NCBI GenBank assembly: GCA_023014335.1
Contig: JAECYW010000012.1
Location: 1,178,001-1,242,000 of the forward strand
Length of the DNA: 64,000 nucleotides
From: Galerina marginata
Lineage: Eukaryota > Basidiomycota > Agaricomycetes > Agaricales > Galerinaceae
Direction: 5' to 3'
A model generated the notes under the pieces. It ran no database searches and had not been told where the DNA came from. It saw only the letters and a list, made by a program, of their open reading frames with translations. Shown here in pieces: positions 43,031 to 54,521 of this stretch. Within the stretch, counting starts at the first letter, position 1, and each line of letters opens with the position of its first letter. Both the position numbers and the translations under genes were made by a program.

Positions 43031-46000
43031 TCATACTCCATATATAACAACCACTGCTTCTTTCTTTTTGCACTTAAATAATAAATCTCCTTCAAAATCA
43101 TCTAACTGTCCTTCTTTTATACATTTAGCACCAGTAGAAATACCATCATGGTACCAGATTTCATTATTAACTATAAATCTTGATGTAAAATGATTGCTTC
43201 CACTATATATAATACCTTTTAATGATAATCTAGTTATACTCTTGTCTTGGTTTTCAATTTTAATATATTTACTTATAATCTTTTTAACCTCCAAACTAAA
43301 ACATATAAAACTTGGTGAAATAGTAAAATATCTTGTGATACAAACTTTTTTAGTACATAGTCCACAATATTTCTTTTGGTTTTGCCAGTGTTTAAAGTTT
43401 GACTGAGTAGATTTATGTGAAGAACATGTAATAAATATTAAAGATTGAGATTGAATTTGAGAAGTTGCTTCATAATTACAATCACTGCACTTTTCATAAC
43501 TGATATCTTTCTGATTGGGCTTTTGGAACATTGATTGTAAAAGATCACGGATATCAGTTCCTGTATGCCCTATAGGGAATTTATCTGGTTGAGATGTTTT
43601 TAATTCATGTCTAACCAAATCTCTAACTGCAGATAATGTTTGAGATCCAGTTTGAACATTTTTATATCCCTTTACCAAAGTTTGTGTAAATTCTCCATAT
43701 TGATTAAGCTCTTTGGTCCATTGTTTTTTGTTTTGAGACCATAAATTGAACAATATTGTAAATAATGAGTCATAAGAACAGCTATAATTGACTGAATCCC
43801 ATTTTAAGCCTTGAAGTTCAATATCATAAGTAATTTTGGGTTTTTTGGTCTTAATTATTTTCTTAGCCTCTAATGGAACTATAGGTATTTCAGTATCCTC
43901 TATTTTTCTCTTTAAATTGTTTACTTTAACTGGGATTGAACCTTTGGCAGGCTGAAAATGTTGTGCAACAAATGTTTTAGCTTTTGAAACCACAGGCTTC
44001 TTATTGATAATAGTCCATGGACTATCTTTAACAGCTGCTGTATTTTCCATTGGCTTTTCTTTAGACCATTGTAGTGCTTTATCTATACAAGGTGGACAAT
44101 AACCTGTGCCTTTGATTTGTTGATACTGTCTTATTATGATATTTCTAAGTTTTCCAGTAATTGAAGTAGGAAGTTGATCAAGATATTTGAGTCTAGTAAT
44201 TTCATCTAATAACTCAAGTTCTCTGAATTCTTGTCTTAGATAACCAGATATACCACATGTAATTTTATGATCATCAAAGCCTTGAAGAATAATAGTGCCT
44301 TCTGCAGTTGAACCTCTAGATAATGCAGTGTAATAAGCCATATGACTTCTACAACTATTCAAATTTACAACATTGTATTCTCTTGTTTTTCCTTGTGAAG
44401 CATAATCAGTCATTGCAAAATTTGGAAGCACAGAAACTTGAGATCTATTAATTGAAATAGGAGATTTTAAACCTGAACAAAGAACACTCTTGCTAGAGCG
44501 AGTTAAAGGAACAACATTTTGAGGAAGACCTTTGAGTTGAATTGTCTTAGCTGGTGAATCAAGTTTGACAAATAAAACATCAAGAACCAAATGATTTTCA
44601 GCACCTTTTGAAGCTTGCCAGCCTACAACATGAGCTTCTTGACCACGTGTGATACATAATTCTGTAGCATCATTATTGCGGATCATAACTGGCATTCCAA
44701 AACATAAAGACAATTTTCCAGGAACAGTTTCAGTCATTGAATATCTCATATTCCATAGAATATTTTGAAGTTTTGAAGGAAGAGAGACTTGTTTTTTTCT
44801 GATTGTTTTAGCCTGAGGATTTTTTCTTTTTAAAAGTCTAAGTGTTTCAGGTGGAACACTTTCACCAATAGTATCCACAGAATAAAAATCAGTTAAAGTC
44901 TGACCAGTGTCTTTTGCAAACCTTTGACATCCTAGATCATTGATTTTGTCCTTTTCAGAATTTAAACCTAGAATGATTGAGACATTGCGGAATAATGAAC
45001 TAGCAATATTGGGCTGATCTTTTCTTTTTCCAGCTATTCTTGTTCTGAGAAACTGAATATCAGAAGCTGTACAGGCTGCGTAGCGCATATTTTCTAAAGC
45101 AGTGCGAAGTTTAGTATCTGCAGGAGATTGGAATCTTTGTCTCATGTTTTGTCGCAAAATCACAACTGTAGTTATCTGATGCCATAAAGCTTTGCCTATT
45201 GCAGTTTGTTGGCCAGGTTCTGTCATAGCAGCATTAATTGTAGTACCAACTCCTCCACTGTAAAGAGAAGCACCTTTAACAGGTGCTAATTGAGCAAAAT
45301 CTCCAGCAAAAATCATATTCATACCACCAAATGGATTATCAACAATATTTTTAAGTTTAGCAAGCTGAGCACTGATTTTATAAAGATCAAGACATGATAA
45401 CATTGAAACTTCATCAAGAAAAATATATTCAACACCTTCAAGTCTAGCATAAACCTGAGCTAAATTGGTTTGTTCATTTTTTTTCATTGCCTCTGTTTGA
45501 ATACCTAGAGCTGAATGATATGTAGATCCTTTGAGTAAAGCAGCTGCTGAACCAGTAGGAGCCAGAATCATAATGCGATGTTTTTCTTTTCTTAGTTCAA
45601 AAAAAGCAATTAAAGCTTTAATAACCTGAGATTTACCAGTTCCACCCATTCCACCTAGATACATTTTAAGAGGTTCAGTTTTATGAAGAGTTGCATGATT
45701 AGCCACAATGCAGAATGCACGCTCTTGTTCTGTATTCAAACTAAATTTACTAACAGTATCATCAATGAATTTCTGTTCATTCAATTTCTCAGCCTGGAAA
45801 TCCTTATTAATATATGATATATCTGATACTACAACTTCATTATGAGACTCATGGTTATCAGTAGATTTATTAATACCTGATGGCAGATCCTTCATTCTTT
45901 GAGCAATAACATCTTTTTTAGCAGCATCAACTATAGAATTCCATTCACTGCTATTGAAATTCTCAGTAGGTTTAAAAGTGCTATCAGGTTTTATAATATT

Positions 46001-46822
46001 GTCTTTGGAGCTATCCAGCCAGCCTATATTTTGAACTACTTTTTCAATCTGAGCCATTTCTTCAGTTTTAGCTGCATCATTGATAAGAAGTTCAGACATG
46101 TCTTGTTCATTATCAAAAGATGCTAGTGGACCATCATCAGTATAGTCCAATGCTGTCTGATCTAGTTCATTAAGAGTTTGTTCATTATCAATCCAAGATC
46201 CAAATATACTATTCTTTTGAGCTGCACCTTTTTTCAATTTAGCAGAATAATCATCTCTGGCATCATTGCATTCATATCTTAAATTGAAATTCTTCATCAA
46301 CTGGTTTTGATGTTTAGCAAATTTAAAAGCATTAAAAGCTTCATCCCAGGTTTGATTTTCAAGCTTAAGATCTCTTCCAGTTCTCCATGGTTTAAAAAGT
46401 GTTAACATTGTTGAACAATAATATTCTCTATCACCTTGATCACTTCTAGGAAGAATGCCACCTAAAAACACTGGAACTACTAAGGGATCATTGGTTTTAT
46501 AAACTACCTCATGTGTTCTATACAGAGGATGACCAGGTAAGAAGTTATACTTTATATTAAGACTTGTTTCAGCAGATTTATTGATAGTACTATTTTGAAT
46601 ATTTAATTCATCATCTGACTGGCTGGATTTGCCACCACCAACTTGTGAAATAATATCTAGCTCATCATTTGAATCCAGCTGCTCATCTAATTCTTCTTCT
46701 TCAATATTATCAAGCTGTCCATTAAGTATATCTTGTAAAGAATCAAATTTTTTCAAGTTCTTTTTTGAGCGCCTTGTAGTTTCTGATCTGCGAATCCATT
46801 CATATAAAGTAATATTTTTGTG
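43031..46822 (-). pseudogene. Helentron protein, C-terminal part: Pif1-like helicase and USP-like peptidase
   Basis: The frame runs from HKNITLYEWIRRSE (46822) to the stop at 43031. Pif1-family helicase motifs: LGGMGGTGKSQVIKAL (Walker A, about 45640), YIFLDEVSML (Walker B, about 45415), FAGDFAQLAPV and LRQNMRQR. Motif-like TDYASQGKTREYN and YTALSRGSTAEGT follow towards the end of the helicase. C-terminal to it is NYSCSYDSLFTILFN with a Cys box, then two CxxC pairs (KCSDC, YCGLC) and NHFTSRF...WYHDG. I interpret these as a ubiquitin-specific-protease-like (C19) domain, a known kind of extra domain in Helitron proteins. The helicase would unwind the single strand during rolling-circle transposition. 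Separated from the Rep part by the insertion 46823-48987, whose removal restores frame. Confidence 0.85.
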
Positions 46823-48987
46823 TTACAAGTTCTTACGTAGTAAAAGAACTTGTTTTCCGGCCTGCATAGCAGGCAGAAATGGTTTCTAACGCAATGGTTG
46901 GAAATTCTCCCACTGCTATAGTGACCCTGCATGGTTTCTGTATCTCAGCCATTACTGGGCCAATTTTTATGATCTTGGTATCAAAAAATTCGTAAAAATC
47001 AGGGCTTTCATGTGGCATGTGTATCCAGGGTCGATTAGGTCATGTGACCTGCTCACACGACCCAAAAAGCGCAAATTTGTGTAAATTTACACTTGAAATG
47101 GATTTTAGTGAGCTAGATAGGCTAAAATGTGTGGCCCAGACCAATCTAAAATAATGTACAAATATTTACATATGTTTTGCAATGATGTCATGGTGTCAAA
47201 TCTGGCAAACAGTCAGCTCAACTTGGTGAAAATCCGAAAATTGGTGTTAAACTGACTGGATAACCCATAAAAGGCACACCAAACATTGCAAAACATGACC
47301 AAATAACATGAAAATAATGTTTTAAAAGCTTACATAATCAAACTCACAGCAGGACTTTGTGCAAATCCCTTGAAATCAGTTGAGGCACCAAGTTAGACCA
47401 AAATATTCTCAGGGATATGTCATGTGATATGTGTGCACAGACCATCTCTTAGGTAAAAAAAACATTATCAGTATTTTTATTTCATTTTAATGCCTTTGAA
47501 ATCTCTCAATATAGCTTATTTACTGTGTTTTCAACAATATTCCGCATTTGGTATGTCACATCAAGATGTGACAATACGCATGTGACACCATCTTTTAGCC
47601 CTGATTTTTCTGATAATTACACACTCTGTTTCAAGGCAATCCGATAAAAACTAAGCAACGTATAAATTAATCTTATTACAAGTTTCTTATTGTAGTCTAA
47701 TAATTAATCTTGTTACAAGTTCTTACGTAGTAAAAGAACTTGTTTTCCGGCCTGCATAGCAGGCAGAAATGGTTTCTAACGCAATGGTTGGAAATTCTCC
47801 CACTGCTATAGTGACCCTGCATGGTTTCTGTATCTCAGCCATTACTGGGCCAATTTTTATGATCTTGGTATCAAAAAATTCGTAAAAATCAGGGCTTTCA
47901 TGTGGCATGTGTATCCAGGGTCGATTAGGTCATGTGACCTGCTCACACGACCCAAAAAGCGCAAATTTGTGTAAATTTACACTTGAAATGGATTTTAGTG
48001 AGCTAGATAGGCTAAAATGTGTGGCCCAGACCAATCTAAAATAATGTACAAATATTTACATATGTTTTGCAATGATGTCATGGTGTCAAATCTGGCAAAC
48101 AGTCAGCTCAACTTGGTGAAAATCCGAAAATTGGTGTTAAACTGACTGGATAACCCATAAAAGGCACACCAAACATTGCAAAACATGACCAAATAACATG
48201 AAAATAATGTTTTAAAAGCTTACATAATCAAACTCACAGCAGGACTTTGTGCAAATCCCTTGAAATCAGTTGAGGCACCAAGTTAGACCAAAATATTCTC
48301 AGGGATATGTCATGTGATATGTGTGCACAGACCATCTCTTAGGTAAAAAAAACATTATCAGTATTTTTATTTCATTTTAATGCCTTTGAAATCTCTCAAT
48401 ATAGCTTATTTACTGTGTTTTCAACAATATTCCGCATTTGGTATGTCACATCAAGATGTGACAATACGCATGTGACACCATCTTTTAGCCCTGATTTTTC
48501 TGATAATTACACACTTTGTTTCAGGGCAATCCGATAAAAACTAAGGGACGTAAGAATTAATTTTGTTACAAGTTTCTTATTGTAGTCTAATAATTAATCT
48601 TGTTACAAGTTCTTACGTAGTAAAAGAACTTGTTTTCCGGCCTGCATAGCAGGCAGAAATGGTTTCTAACGCAATGGTTGGAAATTCTCCCACTGCTATA
48701 GTGACCCTGCATGGTTTCTGTATCTCAGCCATTACTGGGCCAATTTTGATGATCTTGGTATCAAAAAATTTGTAAAAATCAGGGCCTTCCTGGTCACGTG
48801 ACCAGGCCGTTTTAGGCTTGCTAGAATCGCCTCATTTTTCTGCTTTTTTTGAGTATAAGATCATCCAAATCGGTTCAGATTTGAGCGGACTATGCATTAT
48901 TTACTTATTTAACCTGTATTTATAGTCGGACTCACCTTGAAAGTAAGAACTTGTTTTTGCCATGCGCAGCAATGGCCTCTAACCAAG
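46823..48987 (+). mobile_element. HINE-like array, n = 2 (385 + 2 x 890 bp), inside the Helentron gene
   Basis: 5' termini at 46823, 47713 and 48603 (exact 890-bp period) and one 3' terminus CTCTAACCAAG ending at 48987; 2,165 bp = 385 + 2 x 890. Orientation is opposite to the Helentron gene. The host frame is ...DDYIYRPNI joined to HKNITLYEWI, in frame when exactly the element is removed, so no target duplication was made. Confidence 0.88.
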
Positions 48988-50773
48988 TATGTTTGGGCGA
49001 TAAATATAATCATCAACTTTAGAAAGACCAACATAGTCTCCAAGATTCTTATCAAGAACAACTTTTTCTGGACTTTCTTCTTTATCATTATCACCCCATG
49101 CATCTCTGACTTTGCGGACATAGAGTCTCCAGTAAAACTTTATAAATTTGTGCTGAGTATAATGATCTGGATTTCCTAATAGATATAAAGATGCCATTGG
49201 ACTTCCTATTTCCATTTTAGATGTAAGTGAGTTGACCATTTTAGTCATCAAAGCTCTAGCAGTTTCTTGGCGGCTACTGCTACCACCTAGTAACTCTGAA
49301 TTTTTAGAGAATATTTGGCGCACTGTATCAAAGATTGAATAAGTTGTAAGACCTGGTTTAGTAACATAATCTGTAACATAAGCAACAACAGCTTTGACTG
49401 AAGTTCCAGACAAAAGACTTGTTACATCTGTATTTGCTCTAATAAGATAAGACAGAGCTGGTGTAAATGTATTCATCCAACTTTCACCTTTTTTCAATTT
49501 TAGAGCACCTGTAAGAGGTTCAACCATAGTATTCTCAACAATATCTCTAGGAAATCTTGCTTTACATTCACCTTTGCTATTTTTGCAGCCTTTTCTTACA
49601 GATCTACCATCTTTGGTTTCAATATCAGTTCTACAGTCATGTCTATTAGATCTTGCAAGTATATCATTGGTCTCTTCTTCAAATTTAACCCACCATTCAT
49701 TTAATTCCTTGCATTTAGAACAATCTGTACAATTTTTTGATTTACATAACTCTGGTGGAGGTTTTGGCATTGTTTTTGTTGGATCTGAGTAACCAGTCTG
49801 TTCTTGCTTAGATTTGAAAGATGCAAGGATATCAGCTAATGGCTTTTCATTTAACAATTCACCTTGATGAACACTTTCCAGATATTCAACCATTTGTTTT
49901 TGAAAGTCAGAAGTACTATCCATGATGCGATCTCTGATCTCCTGAGGTGAAAGTGAATTTTTAATCCATAATAGCAGATGTAGATGCAAAGTTAGACGGC
50001 CTTGTTGTTCAACTGTTCCATAATAAGCATTTGTTTTACCATACAAGCCTGGAGAGTTATTGCCAACACCCAATACATGTTTAATAAAGGTTTCACACAT
50101 AAAATGAAAGAATCTTGCAGCTGCCACAGGGTTTTGAGCAACAAGGCGGTAAGCTTCATCAGGCAGGCAAATCTCAGGTTTGAACTCAATATCCTTATCA
50201 GCAAAATAAAGACAGATTGGATGTTTACTATCTGCAGGAGAAAGTGTAATAAACCAAGAAGGTGCACCTATATAGGAAATCAAAGACCATATTTCATTGC
50301 GCATAGACTTTTTACCTGCTAAAGAACCTTCAACATGACCGCCAATTGTATCCAAGTCTTGTATGACTTTATAGCATAGTTTTTCCTCTTCAGTTTCAGG
50401 TTTTACACGCTCACCAAGAGAGAGGCGCTTGCTAATATTAGATAACACTGAATGATTAAGGTTTAATAGGCGATTAGCCATTTCAGAAAAATAAGATCTC
50501 TGTACTACTAATCTTCCTCGACTGGTGCTTTGAGAAATCTGTTCATGATTAAATGCAATCAAAGGAAAATTAGGATCAGTTTGAAACCTTTTATCATGGT
50601 ACATTAATAAATGTCTTTTCTGGACCAAAGGTGAATGGATTTTGTTCATTATTGATTGACCTATACCACCATGACCATATGGAAAAAGCCATGGAAGCAT
50701 AGAAGGAAACAACTGAGGATTTTTAAATATTGAGCAAGGTTTTTCAGAATGGCCAGCAAATAAAATTTTTCCA
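48988..50773 (-). pseudogene. Helentron protein, middle part: Rep endonuclease (HUH, two Tyr)
   Basis: The frame runs from GKILFAGHSEKPCS (50773) through FPSMLPWLFPYGHGG, typical of the Helitron_like_N region, to DDYIYRP next to the insertion at 48987. The metal-binding HUH motif is in GRLTLHLHLLLW (about 49990-49960). The catalytic Tyr pair is in VAYVTDYVTKPG (about 49390-49355). WFITLSPADSKHP and a GTVEQQGRLTLH phrase match the family. The protein would nick the donor strand and join ends during rolling-circle transposition. No stop occurs between the two insertions, so until these hit, the protein was probably functional. Confidence 0.87.
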
Positions 50774-52048
50774 CTTGGTTAGAGGCCATTGCTGCGCATG
50801 GCAAAAACAAGTTCTTACTTTCAAGGTGAGTCCGACTATAAATACAGGTTAAATAAGTAAATAATGCATAGTCCGCTCAAATCTGAACCGATTTGGATGA
50901 TCTTATACTCAAAAAAAGCAGAAAAATGAGGCGATTCTAGCAAGCCTAAAACGGCCTGGTCACGTGACCAGGAAGGCCCTGATTTTTACAAATTTTTTGA
51001 TACCAAGATCATCAAAATTGGCCCAGTAATGGCTGAGATACAGAAACCATGCAGGGTCACTATAGCAGTGGGAGAATTTCCAACCATTGCGTTAGAAACC
51101 ATTTCTGCCTGCTATGCAGGCCGGAAAACAAGTTCTTTTACTACGTAAGAACTTGTAACAAGATTAATTATTAGACTACAATAAGAAACTTGTAACAAAA
51201 TTAATTCTTACGTCCCTTAGTTTTTATCGGATTGCCCTGAAACAAAGTGTGTAATTATCAGAAAAATCAGGGCTAAAAGATGGTGTCACATGCGTATTGT
51301 CACATCTTGATGTGACATACCAAATGCGGAATATTGTTGAAAACACAGTAAATAAGCTATATTGAGAGATTTCAAAGGCATTAAAATGAAATAAAAATAC
51401 TGATAATGTTTTTTTTACCTAAGAGATGGTCTGTGCACACATATCACATGACATATCCCTGAGAATATTTTGGTCTAACTTGGTGCCTCAACTGATTTCA
51501 AGGGATTTGCACAAAGTCCTGCTGTGAGTTTGATTATGTAAGCTTTTAAAACATTATTTTCATGTTATTTGGTCATGTTTTGCAATGTTTGGTGTGCCTT
51601 TTATGGGTTATCCAGTCAGTTTAACACCAATTTTCGGATTTTCACCAAGTTGAGCTGACTGTTTGCCAGATTTGACACCATGACATCATTGCAAAACATA
51701 TGTAAATATTTGTACATTATTTTAGATTGGTCTGGGCCACACATTTTAGCCTATCTAGCTCACTAAAATCCATTTCAAGTGTAAATTTACACAAATTTGC
51801 GCTTTTTGGGTCGTGTGAGCAGGTCACATGACCTAATCGACCCTGGATACACATGCCACATGAAAGCCCTGATTTTTACGAATTTTTTGATACCAAGATC
51901 ATAAAAATTGGCCCAGTAATGGCTGAGATACAGAAACCATGCAGGGTCACTATAGCAGTGGGAGAATTTCCAACCATTGCGTTAGAAACCATTTCTGCCT
52001 GCTATGCAGGCCGGAAAACAAGTTCTTTTACTACGTAAGAACTTGTAA
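50774..52048 (-). mobile_element. HINE-like element, n = 1 (385 + 890 bp), inside the Helentron gene
   Basis: On the minus strand it begins at 52048 (TTACAAGTTCTTAC) and ends at 50774 (CTCTAACCAAG); 1,275 bp. It has the same orientation as the Helentron. Its sequence is very close to the array at 46823-48987, including the CTCTAACC 3' variant. Host codons ...HLMSN and GKILF join in frame once it is removed. Confidence 0.87.
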
Positions 52049-54423
52049 TTGCTCATAAGATGTTCCAAAGCTTTGGCTTTTATAGTATCAATAGAAAGCT
52101 CTGAAAACTCTTGTCCTGTAAGACCTTGAACAGTAAATGAGCAAGGACCTGATTCTACACCATCTTCTTCTTCATTATCATGTACACTAGTGGCTTCTGG
52201 ATCTTTATTTATAATAGACTCCCTATAGTCAATAACAACAGGACAGTCACTTTCAGGATATTGCATTAAGTTGTCTTTTGAGATTCCGACATCAGAATAA
52301 TCAGCATGATTTAATTTAAGCCAATTTAAAGCATTAGCTACATGGTTGCGACGAACAAGTAAAGGAGTGCGTTTAATATCATCTTTGGTGGGTCTGCAAG
52401 GTCCAGTAAATATAAATGCAAGAACTTCATCAAGCTCTTTTACTGGAGGTGGTAAAACATCATATATTTTTGGGACTGGATTTTGAAAGGTAATAGCATT
52501 GGCTCTCATTTTATATCTACCTGATGCCACTTTGACTATGCATCTGTTGTGTCTTACACGTGCAATTAAAAGCTTTTCAACATAAGTCAGATTTTTAAGC
52601 ACATCTGGTATTTCACCGACCCAAAAACCTGAAGCTAAAGCAAATGAGGGTATTTTGTTTTTCTTCAAACTAGCACAACAGGTTTTACATGCATGAGTAC
52701 ATTTTGAATCAATAATTGGACCAGTAATATCAGAAATAGGATCTTCAGGAGTTTTTCTTTCTTTGCGAGTAATACCTGGATTTACTAATATCTTTAATTT
52801 ATTCTTTATTTCACCTAAAGGTATCAGATTTTTGAATGGTGTTAATCTTCCACAAACTGCACAGCCTGCTTCTACAAATTGAGAAGGACTTGTATCCTGT
52901 ATAAAGCCTGAAATGATTTTATGAAGAAGACTTTTAGATGGTGGCTGAGGAGGAAATACTTTATTTTTTTTTTCAAAGTGGAGCATATCTTTCTGTTTCT
53001 TCAAGTTTTTTTGAGTTATTTTATTGGCAATAAGATTGGCTTTTTCAATTTTATCAAGTTTGTCATACCATTTACTTTGACGTTCAGCAGCTGCTGTTAA
53101 GGTAGATGGTGGAAGTACAAAAATAGTACAAAAGCCAGTACAGTTTCCAACACATTGATGAGAAGATAATACAGTCATTAATGCTGGTAAAGTGTGCTTG
53201 CTTACTTTTCCAATATCATGACATTTTGCAATAGCACGGGCTTGACTTACAGTAATTTTATCACATAACAGTTCCAAAGGTACGCGTGCTAAAAAAACAT
53301 CTTTCTTATTAGTATATTTATCCAATGCTTTCTTAAATGGCATATGGCTTTTAAATTTTAATTCTGTATTATCTTGAGTGATTGGTGTACTTTGAAAAAG
53401 AATATATTTTGAAATAGCAGCGTATGTTAGAGTTTTATTAGTACCAGCCCCAAAGAAAGCAGAGTTATCAGGTTGAAGAATACAATCACTTCCATCCCAA
53501 TTATGTGCTGTTAAACATTTTAACTGGTTTATAAAATGTTTGGAACAAGAACTAACTGTACAGAAATTTGATAGAGGTTGTTGATAATTATACCACCACT
53601 GCATAGATACTTTCTCTTCATGTAGATAAAGCATTGGAATTCTAGCCAAAACAAAAGTCTGAATTGCAGAAGATACTAATATTGGAGATACGTCGTAAGT
53701 AAATAAAGCCAGCTGATGCAGGGCCAACTGAGAAGATTTAGTGTTAAACCTCATAAAGTTTGAATATTCATGTTTTAATAGAAGATTTCTGATAAGTTGT
53801 AGATATGCTCTGTGGATCTGATAAAAGATATTAGACTCTAATGAAGCCATATATACATAGGACAATAGCTTGTTTAGAGAACAGCTGGTCAAATAAATAT
53901 ATTCTACAAAAGCATTAAATATAGGCATGTAGAGACTGTAAGCTTTGAATTTGCTAACTAGGTAACCAATGTCATTATCAGAGATATTCCATTTATAAAG
54001 GATCTTGGTTGTAGATATATCAAATATGTGTTGGACAAGTTTAAGTTGGATGCCAGAAATATTAGGTGTACGTTGAATGCTAATGTCAGAAATATCAAAA
54101 GTATGACGCGGAATGCCAATGCCAAAAATGCCAGATGAGGTTTGAATATCATGTGTGTTATAAAAGCAAGTAGTCTCTTGCAAGAATAAGGTGTCAGCTT
54201 TTAAAGTCAAAAGGGTCAGTTTTGAGAACTCAAAGGGTATTAAAGGCATACCTAAAGCCAAGCTTTGCAAAGAGCGAGATAGAAAGCTAATTTGATTGAG
54301 CTCTCTTGGTATAAGAGAAAAGAAGACTAATAAGACAAGGAATAACTTCATTGGAGCTGGAGATAGAGTTGATAGGTGGTGGTAAGGAGCAAGAAGGATG
54401 GACGTCCAAAGTTCAACTTTCAA
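52049..54423 (-). pseudogene. Helentron protein, N-terminal part (DUF6570-like)
   Basis: The frame starts MKVELWTSILLAPYHHL at 54423; a Met 24 residues later could also serve. The first about 330 residues are Leu/Ile-rich and unfamiliar. From about residue 480 there are Cys/His features (SSHQCVGNCTGFC, VEAGCAVCGRL, CTHACKTCCASLKK). FWVGEIPDVLKNLTYVEKLL and ARVRHNRCIVKV then match what I know as the DUF6570 region preceding Rep in Helitron proteins. It ends at LMSN by the insertion at 52048. Adding this part to the other two gives 7,953 nt, exactly 2,651 codons including the stop. The whole protein was thus one open frame of 2,650 residues without introns. Confidence 0.8.
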
Positions 54424-54521
54424 CTTTGGTTGATATTTGTTTGTTTGGATCTGATGTCATGTATAAATAATTGTCAAACAAAGAAAATTATATACAAGTC
54501 GTGATAATACAAATGCGGTAG

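Larger units (their letters stand above)
42824..54500 (-). mobile_element. Helentron-type Helitron with two nested HINE-like insertions
   Basis: The 3' end on the minus strand is clear: hairpin GCCATGCGAAGCAATGGC, then CTCTAAACAAG ending at 42824, next to a host T, identical to the end at 551. The gene body runs from 54423 to 43031 and holds DUF6570-like, Rep (HUH, Y2), Pif1-like helicase and USP-like domains. The 5' end is not resolved; it must lie between 54424 and 54521, and no TTACAAGTTC-type start is visible (only ACTTGTATATAA on the minus strand). Insertion at 42824 truncates JmjC-like copy A. The other border adjoins the 3' end of copy B, not the rest of copy A, so a rearrangement has occurred. 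Confidence 0.8.
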
